A DNA stretch of 64,000 nt from contig NZ_JBAKHD010000004.1 in the NCBI RefSeq assembly GCF_049065735.1, positions 434,001 to 498,000 of the forward strand, written 5' to 3'. Below the pieces are notes generated by a model. That model saw only the letters and a list, made by a program, of their open reading frames with translations, was not told the origin of the DNA and made no database searches. Positions 1-10,890 of this stretch are shown here, piece by piece. The DNA comes from Paramesorhizobium sp049065735 (GTDB taxonomy: Bacteria; Pseudomonadota; Alphaproteobacteria; Rhizobiales; Rhizobiaceae). A program made the translations under genes and the position numbers. Numbering within the stretch: position 1 is the stretch's first letter; every line of letters begins with the position of its first letter.

Positions 1-1
1 G

Positions 2-397
2 GAGATGGCGGAGGAAGACGTCATCCGCGCGTCCCTGCCCGGCGCAATCCGCTGGCTCTCCATGGAACGCACCGCCCATATTCCGCCTGGCACGCTCGGT
101 AATGGCGACGCCGCCATGGCCCTGGCGAGCAGGATCGAGCACGGCCCAGACGAGGACCTGCGCGGCCATCTCATCCATTTCGCCATTCGCGTCGGCGCCA
201 GACGGCTCGCAGATGCCGCGACCTGCCTGGCCCGGATCGGCAAAACCGAAGCCGCCACTATCGCATCCGAACAGGCGCAATTGATCGGCGCGCTGCAATA
301 TCCGCTGACGATTGGAGCGGACGGCGAAGCAGCGGCGCATATGAGAGCGCTTGCGCCAAGCTATGACAGGCTGCTGTCCGCATTGCAGGCGCAATGA
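2..397 (+). CDS. Hypothetical protein, possibly the 3' part of a longer gene
   Basis: I do not recognise this protein. The frame is open to the left edge of the window. The first in-frame ATG is at position 5, but the GGAG touching it is too close to act as a ribosome binding site, so the gene may begin further left. The visible 130 residues are alanine-rich and probably mostly helical and soluble, with no membrane segment or signal peptide. The gene ends 16 bases before the end of dnaE, which is convergent. No function is proposed. Confidence 0.5.
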   Translation, partial: EMAEEDVIRASLPGAIRWLSMERTAHIPPGTLGNGDAAMALASRIEHGPDEDLRGHLIHFAIRVGARRLADAATCLARIGKTEAATIASEQAQLIGALQYPLTIGADGEAAAHMRALAPSYDRLLSALQAQ

Positions 398-413
398 GCA
401 TTGATTGGTGGAG

Positions 414-3911
<3,498 letters not shown>

Positions 3912-4022
3912 GTGTCCATTCCCTATGCTTAAGGCAGGCGACTCCAAGCCGCCTCACTCTTTAGTCTTAAGGACCATGCGGGCAACCTGTCCAGACAAAG
4001 ACGCGTGGCTTCAACAGCCTCC

Positions 4023-4109
4023 TCAGAGGGCGCTGACCCAGATGGCGAATGTGGCGATAAACAGGCTGATGGAAACGAAGGACAAAACGTCATGGATGAG
4101 ATCGCTCAT
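4023..4109 (-). CDS. 28-residue single-pass membrane peptide under a LexA-type box (SidA-like candidate)
   Basis: A very short ORF: ATG at 4109-4107, TGA at 4025-4023, with GAGGAG (4122-4117) 7 nt upstream of the ATG. The product starts MSDLIHDVLSF, then has one hydrophobic segment of about 18 residues (SISLFIATFAIWVSAL) reaching the C-terminus. A GTTC-N7-GTTC repeat at 4147-4161 sits just downstream of a TTGACA hexamer at 4170-4165, which is the layout of a LexA-repressed promoter in Alphaproteobacteria. Caulobacter SidA is a 29-residue inner-membrane, LexA-regulated division inhibitor. Size, topology and control match it here; sequence homology has not been tested. dnaE follows 111 nt downstream on the same strand. 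Confidence 0.6.
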   Translation of the reverse strand: MSDLIHDVLSFVSISLFIATFAIWVSAL

Positions 4110-4141
4110 GGCTGCGCTCCTCTTGTTCGCTTATATTTCTC

Positions 4142-4170
4142 TTTTTGTTCTATTCATGTTCCAATGTCAA
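4142..4170 (-). promoter_or_regulatory. Candidate SOS promoter: TTGACA and LexA box GTTC-N7-GTTC
   Basis: Read on the minus strand, TTGACA (4170-4165) is followed by GAAC-N7-GAAC (4161-4147). This is the direct-repeat operator established for alphaproteobacterial LexA. The region 17 nt after the hexamer reads CAAAAA, a poor -10. The operator would overlap RNA polymerase, and the next gene is the 28-codon membrane peptide. Eight fixed bases arise by chance about twice per 64 kb of double-stranded DNA, so it is the position that supports this call. Confidence 0.55.
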
Positions 4171-4499
4171 GAAAGTTTTCCCCGCTCTTCTGGACGTATG
4201 GTTTCCGAAAGGTTAATTTGGGGCGTTACTGAAGCGGCGAAGAAACAGGAAACTGGCGGAACGACCGCGACTGTGAAATGTTCCCCACCGGCAAGCTTTG
4301 TCGGTTGTCGGGCTTGCCCGTTGGCACAACTGATTATAAGCTTTTTCTAATCTTCAAAAGCGGGGCATGAGTCCCGTCATCGCCGGTTTGCGTGGGGGCT
4401 TCAGATTGGGCGAGGCGGGTTCGCAGATGGGGACGCTCATGCGCCCCAGCCGTCGTGTGCGGGCCGCCATCAACCCGATCAGTTCCAGGAGAAGCTTCA

Positions 4500-4958
4500 A
4501 TGCCGGGATTATATCTTGAGCAATTCGAGTTGGGCCAAGTGTTCCGTCATGCCATGCGCAAGACCATCACCGAGGGAGACAATATGCTGTTCTCCACGAT
4601 GACGCTGAACCCGCAGCCCCTGTATATAGATCACCACTTTGCCGGAAAGAGCGAGTATGGCCGGCCCACCGTCAACCCCATGCTGACGCTGGGGCTCGTG
4701 ATAGGCATTTCGGTGTATGATACCACATTCGGCACGGCGCTTGCCAATCTCGGCATGAGCGAGGTCGCCTTCCCTGCCCCGGTCTTTCATGGCGATACGA
4801 TACGTGTGGAGACGGAGGTTATCGCCGTACGGCCTTCGCGGTCGAAAGACGAGCGCGGGATCATCGAGTTCGAGCATCGCGGCTTCAACCAGCATGATGT
4901 GCTGGTCACCCGCTGCCGGCGGCAGGCCATGATGCTGACGCGGGCGAGCGCGGCCTGA
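4500..4958 (+). CDS. MaoC-family dehydratase-like protein (hot-dog fold)
   Basis: A single hot-dog domain of 152 residues, related to the MaoC proteins that pair with CitE-like lyases in rhizobia. The start is the ATG at 4500 with AGGAGAAG 5-12 nt upstream; a longer reading from 4392 has no ribosome binding site. The active-site loop reads TLNPQPLYIDHHFA (residues 35-48). Relatives generally have His where this protein has Tyr42, so hydratase activity is doubtful. The TGA overlaps the next start codon (TGATG), implying translational coupling to the CitE-like gene. About 390 bases without a gene precede it, holding only the divergent SOS promoter and an AT-rich stretch near 4330-4350. Confidence 0.85.
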   Translation: MPGLYLEQFELGQVFRHAMRKTITEGDNMLFSTMTLNPQPLYIDHHFAGKSEYGRPTVNPMLTLGLVIGISVYDTTFGTALANLGMSEVAFPAPVFHGDTIRVETEVIAVRPSRSKDERGIIEFEHRGFNQHDVLVTRCRRQAMMLTRASAA

Positions 4959-5638
4959 TGCGCTCGCTGCTGCTTGTTTCAGGCGATTCGGAAACCGCCC
5001 TGGAGAAAGCGCTTCTGAGCGGCGCCGACGCGCTCATTCTCGATCCGGCAACGGCGAGGGCAGAAATGGCCGGCTTGCTGCAAGATGCAGTGAAAGACGC
5101 CGCCCCGCTTTATGTGCGCCTCGGCATGGCCGATGCCGACGATCTCGCTGCCCTCCTCCTACCGATGAAGCCGCACGGGGTCTTTTTGCCGCAATCGAAC
5201 GGCCCTGCCGATATCGTCAGGCTTTCGGCCCGGCTCAATGTATATGAGGCTGAAGCGGGCCTGGATGAAGGCTCCACGCAAATCATCACCATCGCCGCCG
5301 CCAATGCCGCTGGGACGCTGTCGACGGACTACCGCGATTCGACGCCGCGACTGACTGGCCTTGGCTGGGATGCCATGAGCCTTGCAGGCGCAATCGGGGC
5401 ACGGACGGCACGCGATGAAGACGGCGTCTATATCGAGCCCCTCCGCCTCGCGCGCACGCTTACGCTTCTTGGCGCCAAAGCCGCCGGCGTGACCGCCATC
5501 GACACGCCCTATGCCAATCTGCGAGACGAAGCCGGGCTGGGGAAAGAATGCGCCGCCGCCGCGCGCGACGGCTTCACTGCCAAGCTCGCGATTGACCCGG
5601 CGCAGGTGCCGGTTATCAATGCGGCGTTTGGGGGATAG
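4958..5638 (+). CDS. CitE/HpcH-aldolase-like protein, probably non-catalytic
   Basis: A 226-residue protein with the layout of the HpcH/HpaI aldolase/CitE TIM-barrel family (N-terminal strand RSLLLVSGD, SGADALILD, YVRLGMAD, then SPRL-like STPRLTGLGWDA). Active members carry a Glu in an ETA-type motif and an Asp in a GAEDL-type motif as Mg ligands. The corresponding stretches here read IAAANAAG and GWDAMSLA, so both acidic ligands appear lost. It is also shorter than the usual 270-300 residues. Its start overlaps the MaoC stop. The pair may have a structural or regulatory role, but this is inference and the substrate is unknown. Confidence 0.75.
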   Translation: MRSLLLVSGDSETALEKALLSGADALILDPATARAEMAGLLQDAVKDAAPLYVRLGMADADDLAALLLPMKPHGVFLPQSNGPADIVRLSARLNVYEAEAGLDEGSTQIITIAAANAAGTLSTDYRDSTPRLTGLGWDAMSLAGAIGARTARDEDGVYIEPLRLARTLTLLGAKAAGVTAIDTPYANLRDEAGLGKECAAAARDGFTAKLAIDPAQVPVINAAFGG

Positions 5639-5673
5639 TTTTTTGCTGAAGTGGAAACGCTGGCGCCCTACGT

Positions 5674-5834
5674 CGCCCCCCTCTGTCCTGCCGGACATCT
5701 CCCCCGCAAGGGGGGGAGATTACGCTGTCATTTCCGCTTCCGCCAATCGTAAACGATGCAAGATGGGCGATGATCGTCGTGCTAGCCAATCTCCCCCCTT
5801 GCGGGGGAGATGTCCGGCAGGACAGAGGGGGGCG
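5674..5834. repeat. Inverted repeat, GTCCTGCCGGACATC family
   Basis: Two near-perfect inverted arms (5674-5720 and 5788-5834) each contain CCTGCCGGACATCTCCCCC next to a C/G-rich tract, separated by about 67 bases. The two arms can form a cruciform or a long RNA stem. With the next repeat this fills the 409-base gap between the convergent CitE-like and flavin-reductase genes; no ORF there is credible. Confidence 0.85.
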
Positions 5835-5849
5835 CCTCGCGATTCCATA

Positions 5850-6046
5850 TAGAGTCTGTCAGATACAGGATGAATCGCGAGGCAGAACAAGCCTCTTCCG
5901 TCATCCTCGGGCTTGTCCCGAGGATCTGCAATAAGAGCGAGAATAGCGATGACCGTCCTGAAAACCGTACCGTCGCAGATATCAGGGACAAGCCCGAGGA
6001 TGACGGCAGAGGCAAAACCGCTTCCGATTATCCCTGACAGACTCTA
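5850..6046. repeat. Palindromic mosaic repeat with GGGCTTGTCCC hairpins
   Basis: Outer arms TAGAGTCTGTCAG (5850-5862) and CTGACAGACTCTA (6034-6046) are perfect inverses. Inside them, hairpins at 5899-5929 and 5975-6006 share the core CGGGCTTGTCCCG in opposite orientation. The unit lies between convergent genes. The same core recurs at 8350-8460 and 24098-24210. Confidence 0.85.
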
Positions 6047-6047
6047 A

Positions 6048-6659
6048 TCATGAGCCTCCTTCCCACCGCGGCCGCAGCATCTGGTACACTTCGCTGGTGG
6101 TTGCAAAATCCATATACCCCAGGCGGCTGACGGACTTTGCCTTGCGCATATCGATCATGCCATCGGTCAGAATCGCCTCATCGAGATGCACGCCGACCAC
6201 CTCGCCCGTCACCAGCCAGTTGCCGCACCGTTTGCCGTGCCTGTCGATCGCTTCCCTGATGTCGGTCGCCACGCATTCGAGCGCGGCATGGGCCTCGCCC
6301 ACGCGCAACGCGCCGATAAGATTGCACGGAACCGGCGTCAAACCCGCATAGTCGAACTCGCTCACCCCGCGCGGCGCGTTGACGGAACTTGCGTTCATCT
6401 TTTCGAGGAGGTCCTCGGTGACGAGATTGACGGCGAATTCGCCGGTCTCCTCGATGAAGGTGAGACTGTCCTTGCGCCCGCTCGATGAGAAGAGCACGAG
6501 CGGCGGCTTGTCGCAAATCGCATTGAAAAAGGAATAGGGCGCGAGATTGACCGCCCCTGCCTTCGAGCGCGTCGATATCCAGCCGATGGGCCGCGGCGCG
6601 ACGATGGCCTTGAAGGGATCGTGCGGCAGGCCGTGCCCATTGCGCGGTTCGTAGAACAT
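6048..6659 (-). CDS. Flavin reductase-like (split-barrel FMN-binding) protein
   Basis: A 203-residue member of the flavin reductase domain family, which binds FMN or reduces flavins with NAD(P)H. Visible features are VAPRPIGWISTRS near the N-terminus, NLAPYSFFNAICDKPP for the flavin pocket, and EFAVNLVTEDL. The start is the ATG at 6659-6657, one base after the stop of the nitroreductase (TGACATG), so the two are translated from one message. The partnership suggests a flavin-dependent redox pair; the substrate cannot be told from sequence. Confidence 0.88.
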   Translation of the reverse strand: MFYEPRNGHGLPHDPFKAIVAPRPIGWISTRSKAGAVNLAPYSFFNAICDKPPLVLFSSSGRKDSLTFIEETGEFAVNLVTEDLLEKMNASSVNAPRGVSEFDYAGLTPVPCNLIGALRVGEAHAALECVATDIREAIDRHGKRCGNWLVTGEVVGVHLDEAILTDGMIDMRKAKSVSRLGYMDFATTSEVYQMLRPRWEGGS

Positions 6660-6660
6660 G

Positions 6661-7251
6661 TCAGTTCCCTTCCCGCCACGGCCCCGCATAGTCGGAAACG
6701 ACGTCGGCGAATTCGGCGCGCGGACGCTCCGGCACCTTCATGTCGCAGGTGCCGATATGGACGAAGCCCGCCACCCGCTCATGCGGCGCAAGGCCGAGGA
6801 GCTGCCGTCCCTTCTCATCCGAAGAGTACCAGTTGGTGATCCAGTTCGTGGCATAGCCGAGCGCATTGGCGGCAATGCAAAGGTTCATCGCCGCCGCTCC
6901 CGCCGAAAGGAATTGCTCCCATTCGGGGATGCGCTCATGGGCGACCGGCGAGGAGATGACGCCGATGACCAGCGGCGCGCGGGCGAAGCGCTTCAGCTCC
7001 TGTTCGCGCCGGGCTTCCGGCAGTGGCCCTTCCCGCTCTTCTGCGAGACTTGCCAGATAGCGCCCCACCTCTTCGCGTGCCGCGCCGCGATAAAGGACGA
7101 AGCGCCAGGGCGTCAGCCGCCCGTGATCCGGCACACGGATCGCGGCGCGAATCATCGTCTCGATGTCGGTGTCGCTGGGGCCCGGCTCGCCTATGGCCGA
7201 AATGGGGGTGGAACTGCGCTGCAGGAGAAAATCGAGAATGGGAGAGGTCAA
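6661..7251 (-). CDS. Nitroreductase family protein (YdjA-like)
   Basis: FMN-dependent NAD(P)H oxidoreductase of the small nitroreductase fold, 196 residues. It has an N-terminal LLQRSSTP, then PDHGRLTPWRFVLYRG (FMN phosphate region), AGAAAMNLCIAANALGY and a C-terminal GFVHIG. The size and the PDHGRLTPWRF motif fit the YdjA subgroup. The start is a TTG at 7251, supported by AAGGA 9 nt upstream; no in-frame ATG occurs before the conserved N-terminus. First gene of a two-gene unit with the flavin reductase. Confidence 0.88.
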   Translation of the reverse strand: MTSPILDFLLQRSSTPISAIGEPGPSDTDIETMIRAAIRVPDHGRLTPWRFVLYRGAAREEVGRYLASLAEEREGPLPEARREQELKRFARAPLVIGVISSPVAHERIPEWEQFLSAGAAAMNLCIAANALGYATNWITNWYSSDEKGRQLLGLAPHERVAGFVHIGTCDMKVPERPRAEFADVVSDYAGPWREGN

Positions 7252-7355
7252 GATGCTGATCCTTGTTGGGGACGGGCGAGCCCCGGTCTTATAAAGCGTA
7301 AGACAGGGAATTTCAGCCTTGAAATTGCCATCCGTTTGGGCCCAAAACTTGGGCT

Positions 7356-8339
7356 ATGGGATTTCTCCGTCTGTCATTTCTCTTGCAGCGTCTTCCGCAT
7401 GTCACGGGGACCCTCGTGCTCGCCTTCGCCTCACCAGGCATGGCGCAGGAGAAGCAGGCTGCGCCAAACCTGAAACTGCCCGGCATCAGCGAATATGCCA
7501 ACCCGCAGGCGCCGGAAAACCGGCCGCTCGCCAACACCGCCGAGCTGATCCTGGAAGCGAAGCTGAGGGATGGCGATCCGGATATCCAGCGCGGCCTCGT
7601 CTGGCGCGTCTTCTCGCCCGACCCCGGCGACGACGACAAGCTACCGCTGGTCGCCACGGCGAAGGGCGGCACCGCTTCGTTCCATCTGCCGGAGGGCAGC
7701 TATCTCGTGCATGTCGCCTATGGCCGCGCGGGCGCCACCAAGCGCATCACCATGCACAAGGGCATAAGGCGTGAAAGCATGATACTCGATGCCGGAGGCC
7801 TCAAGCTCAACGCCGTGCTGCCAGATGGCGGCCATATCCCGGAAAAGCTTCTGCGCTTCTCGATCTATGAAGGCGACGAGGACAATGCGAACGACCGCTC
7901 GCTGATCCTTCCCAATGTGAAGCCGAACAGCGTCGTGCGGCTCAACACCGGCACCTATCATGTTGTCTCGAATTACGGCACCGCCAACGCCATCATCCGC
8001 GCCGATATTCGCGTCGAGGCAGGCAAGCTGACCGAGGCGACGGTCGAACATCGCGCCGCGCAGGTCACGCTGAAGCTGGTGCGCGAGCGCGGCGGCGAGG
8101 CCATGGCGGACACATCCTGGTCGATCGTCAACACATCGGGCGACCCGGTGCGCGAAAGCGTCGGCGCCTATGCCTCCATGGTGCTGGCGGAAGGCGAATA
8201 TATCGCCATCGCCAAGAACAAGGACCGCATCTACCAGCGCGATTTCAAGGTGACGTCAGGCCAGGACGAGGAAGTCGAAGTGCTCGCCAACAGCGCCAGT
8301 GCCGACGCCGCGGCCGGCAGCGGCGATTCGATGGATTAG
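7356..8339 (+). CDS. Secreted conserved hypothetical protein with beta-sandwich-like repeats
   Basis: A 327-residue protein with a signal peptide (hydrophobic stretch VTGTLVLAFASPGMA, likely cleavage after about residue 30). The mature part holds repeating units of alternating beta strands such as LVWRVFSPDPG, GSYLVHVAYGRAGATKRI, GTYHVVSNYGTANAI and GEYIAIAKNKDRIYQRDF. These resemble carboxypeptidase-regulatory/transthyretin-like sandwiches and suggest a periplasmic binding or structural role. No catalytic motif is visible. It stands alone, divergent from the nitroreductase and convergent with the LytM lipoprotein. Confidence 0.8.
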   Translation: MGFLRLSFLLQRLPHVTGTLVLAFASPGMAQEKQAAPNLKLPGISEYANPQAPENRPLANTAELILEAKLRDGDPDIQRGLVWRVFSPDPGDDDKLPLVATAKGGTASFHLPEGSYLVHVAYGRAGATKRITMHKGIRRESMILDAGGLKLNAVLPDGGHIPEKLLRFSIYEGDEDNANDRSLILPNVKPNSVVRLNTGTYHVVSNYGTANAIIRADIRVEAGKLTEATVEHRAAQVTLKLVRERGGEAMADTSWSIVNTSGDPVRESVGAYASMVLAEGEYIAIAKNKDRIYQRDFKVTSGQDEEVEVLANSASADAAAGSGDSMD

Positions 8340-8349
8340 TCCCTCCGAC

Positions 8350-8460
8350 CGTCATTCTCGGGCTTGTCCCGAGAATCTACCGAGAGGTAGCCTGTCGGTA
8401 CGGTGGTCGCTTATCCTTTTTCTTATGGTAGATTCTCGGGACAAGCCCGAGAATGACGGC
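8350..8460. repeat. Palindromic repeat, GGGCTTGTCCC family
   Basis: Inverted hairpins at 8350-8381 and 8427-8460 with the core TTCTCGGGCTTGTCCCGAGAA. It lies between two convergent genes and could double as a transcription-termination or mRNA-stabilising structure. Confidence 0.85.
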
Positions 8461-8490
8461 AGGAAGTCGCCTAAACCAGCTCCGCTCCCA

Positions 8491-10044
8491 TTACGATTCG
8501 AGATATTTCGCCGGATTAACCGGCGCGGAGTTCTTGCGCACTTCGAAATGCAGCTTCGGCGATTTGGCGTTGCCGCTCATGCCGGAGCGGGCGATCTCTT
8601 CTCCGCGGCGCACTTTCTGGCCGCGCTGGACCGTGATCTGACTGTTATGACCGTAGACGGTGACGAGGCCGTTCTCATGGCGCACCAGCACGGTGTTGCC
8701 GAATTCCTTGAGACCGTCGCCGGCATAGATGACAACGCCGTTTTCGGCCGCCTTCACCGGCGTGCCCTCCGGCACCATGATGTCGATGCCGTCATTGACC
8801 GAGCCGCCTTCGCGCTGGCCGAAGCTGGAGAGCACGCGGCCGCGCACCGGCCAGCGCATCTGCGAGATGCCGGTCGCGGATGGCGCCGAGGCCACGTCGG
8901 TTTCTGCATCCTCGATGACCTTATTGCTGGTCTGCGGCGGCGTATAGGGCTTGACGCTCGACGGCGCGGGCTGCGGCTGGGCCTGCGGCGCAGCAGGAGG
9001 GGGCGTCGATCCGGTCTTCACCTGATCGAGCTTGGGCGGCTGCGCGGCAGCCACCTGCGTTGCACCAGCAGGCGCGGCGCCGGGGATGACCAGCGACTGG
9101 CCGACACGGATCGCGCCATTGGCAAGGCCGTTCGCCTTCTTGATCGCCTCGACGGACGCGCCCGTCTTCTGCGATATCCCATAGAGGGAATCGCCGCTCT
9201 GCACCGTGTAACTGCCCGCCTTTGCCGGGGGCGTGGTGGTGGCGGGCGCGGTCGAAGCTTGCGCAACGACGCCCGGCTGCTTTTCCTTGATGGCAGGCGT
9301 TTGCGGCAGGATTGCCACGTCGCTATTGCCGGGACGCGGCGCCGGAGCGCGCGGATTCTGCGGCAATTGCGCCGTTTCCTTCACCGGCGCGCCGCCATTG
9401 CCTGACGTTCTCGTGCCGTCGGCAGCGATGACGCCACGGCTAGGTGCGCCCTGCCCGCCCGGCAGCTTCAGCCGCTGACCAGCCTGGATCCTGTTGGCGT
9501 CCGTTATGCCATTCGCCTGCATCAGCGCATTGGGCGACACGCCGACGCGGTTGGCAATGCCGAACAGCGATTCGCCGGGCTGGACGATGACTTCGCCCGC
9601 TTCGCTCCTGACCGGGGCTGGATTGGCCGAAGCCATCTGCTGGACGGGCGCAGGCTGGACGGTGCGCGGCGCGCTCGCTGCGACGGGCGCGGGTTGACGG
9701 GGCGGCGTGGCGGGAGCAGCGGCGACCGGAGCCTGCGACACGGGCGGCAGGCTCGCGCGCTCAACCCCCGGGCTGCGCGTGACCGGCGTCACGGCGGCGC
9801 GATTGATGGAGCCGGTGTAACCCCTGTCCACCGCGGGCGGATAAGGCTGCGCTGCTGCCGGCTTGTTGATCACCGAACGCTGGTTCGGCGTCGATCCCGT
9901 ATAGATACCGTCGGTGAAACGCATCACGTCAGCGCTGCAACCAGCGCCAAACCCGGCGATCAAGACGATCGCGGCATTGCGCAAAAGCCGCTGCGACGTC
10001 TGGTCCATTACCCTGAAACGCATGCTCAACCCGTCCATACTCAT
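8491..10044 (-). CDS. LysM/LytM lipoprotein, NlpD-like amidase activator
   Basis: A 517-residue envelope protein with a lipoprotein signal (Cys36 after GFGA), two LysM peptidoglycan-binding domains (about 151-195 and 278-321), long Pro/Ala/Gln linkers, and a C-terminal M23/LytM domain (about 395-517). Two zinc ligands of active M23 peptidases are replaced: the HxxxD position reads N417-D-G-I-D421 and the HxH position reads K497-L-H499. It is therefore probably a non-hydrolytic regulator like E. coli NlpD/EnvC, activating amidases at division. It is the first conserved neighbour of pcm in rhizobia. The start is the ATG at 10044; ATGs at 10038 and 10023 are alternatives. Confidence 0.92.
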   Translation of the reverse strand: MSMDGLSMRFRVMDQTSQRLLRNAAIVLIAGFGAGCSADVMRFTDGIYTGSTPNQRSVINKPAAAQPYPPAVDRGYTGSINRAAVTPVTRSPGVERASLPPVSQAPVAAAPATPPRQPAPVAASAPRTVQPAPVQQMASANPAPVRSEAGEVIVQPGESLFGIANRVGVSPNALMQANGITDANRIQAGQRLKLPGGQGAPSRGVIAADGTRTSGNGGAPVKETAQLPQNPRAPAPRPGNSDVAILPQTPAIKEKQPGVVAQASTAPATTTPPAKAGSYTVQSGDSLYGISQKTGASVEAIKKANGLANGAIRVGQSLVIPGAAPAGATQVAAAQPPKLDQVKTGSTPPPAAPQAQPQPAPSSVKPYTPPQTSNKVIEDAETDVASAPSATGISQMRWPVRGRVLSSFGQREGGSVNDGIDIMVPEGTPVKAAENGVVIYAGDGLKEFGNTVLVRHENGLVTVYGHNSQITVQRGQKVRRGEEIARSGMSGNAKSPKLHFEVRKNSAPVNPAKYLES

Positions 10045-10183
10045 ACTCGAAGCATGGTGAATTAAAGCGCGTTAATCTTACCGGGGCGTTAAAACGGTAC
10101 GATCTTTATTAGAAATCTAAGGGAGTGGAGCCCCCGCGAATAGGGCAATATGTTAACCTTTAACCATACTCCCTTGCTCTTCC

Positions 10184-10837
10184 TCAAAGCACCGACGCAA
10201 CGCCCTCGATGAAGGGCTGGTAGCGCACAAGCATCAGGTCTTCGCGCTCGAAGCGGCTGCCGGTCTTGGAGAGGCGCGCGACCACCTGCTGGCCGTCGCC
10301 CGGACCGATGGGTGCGACCATCACGCCATTGCTGGCAATGAGATCGACGAAATGGCGCGGCAGGCTGTCGAAGGCCGGCCAGACGATGATGCGGTCGAAG
10401 GGGCCGCCACCCGGAGGTCCGTGTCGCCCATCTGCCTGTTTTATCAGGACATTTTCGATCTTGAGCGCCGTCAGCCGCTGGCGCGCCTGGTCGATCAGCG
10501 TCTTGTAGCGCTCGAGCGTGGTGACGCGCCCGCCGAGCCGGCCCATGATCGCGGCGGTGTAGCCGGAGCCGGTGCCGATTTCCAGCACGCGATGCCCCTC
10601 CTCCACGCCGAGCGCCGAGATCATCCGCGCCTGGTCATCGAGCCCTTCGATATACTCCCCGCAGTCGAGCGGAATGGTGCGGTTCTTGTAGGCGACGTCG
10701 GCCCAGACCGGATTGACGAAGCCGCGCCGGGGCGTCGCCTCGACGGCGGCGAAGAGGCGCGGATCGTTGAGCCCGCGCCCGCGCATCCGAAGCACGAAGG
10801 CGGCGAATTCCTCCCGTTCCGTCAGTTTCGCCGTCAT
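10184..10837 (-). CDS. pcm: Protein-L-isoaspartate O-methyltransferase
   Basis: Repairs isoaspartyl residues by SAM-dependent methylation; cytoplasmic, 217 residues. Motif I reads VLEIGTGSGYTAAIMGRLG, and the family motif before it is DQARMISALGV. A downstream PFDRIIVWPA block corresponds to the post-I motifs, although rhizobial Pcm proteins are divergent from the E. coli enzyme here. The intergenic space to the LytM gene (10045-10183) is AT-rich and probably holds that gene's promoter. In related genomes surE lies between serS and pcm; here only about 50 bases do. Confidence 0.9.
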   Translation of the reverse strand: MTAKLTEREEFAAFVLRMRGRGLNDPRLFAAVEATPRRGFVNPVWADVAYKNRTIPLDCGEYIEGLDDQARMISALGVEEGHRVLEIGTGSGYTAAIMGRLGGRVTTLERYKTLIDQARQRLTALKIENVLIKQADGRHGPPGGGPFDRIIVWPAFDSLPRHFVDLIASNGVMVAPIGPGDGQQVVARLSKTGSRFEREDLMLVRYQPFIEGVASVL

Positions 10838-10890
10838 TTAGCCTCGATTCCGCCACGATCCGGGAGCGATAGAGAGGGCTTTTGCCACAA

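Noticed and set aside
10061..10170. CtrA-like TTAA motifs upstream of the LytM lipoprotein gene
   Set aside because: TTAA pairs occur (for example TTAACC...TTAACC near 10152-10165), but none has the N7 spacing of the CtrA consensus, and the region is simply AT-rich.
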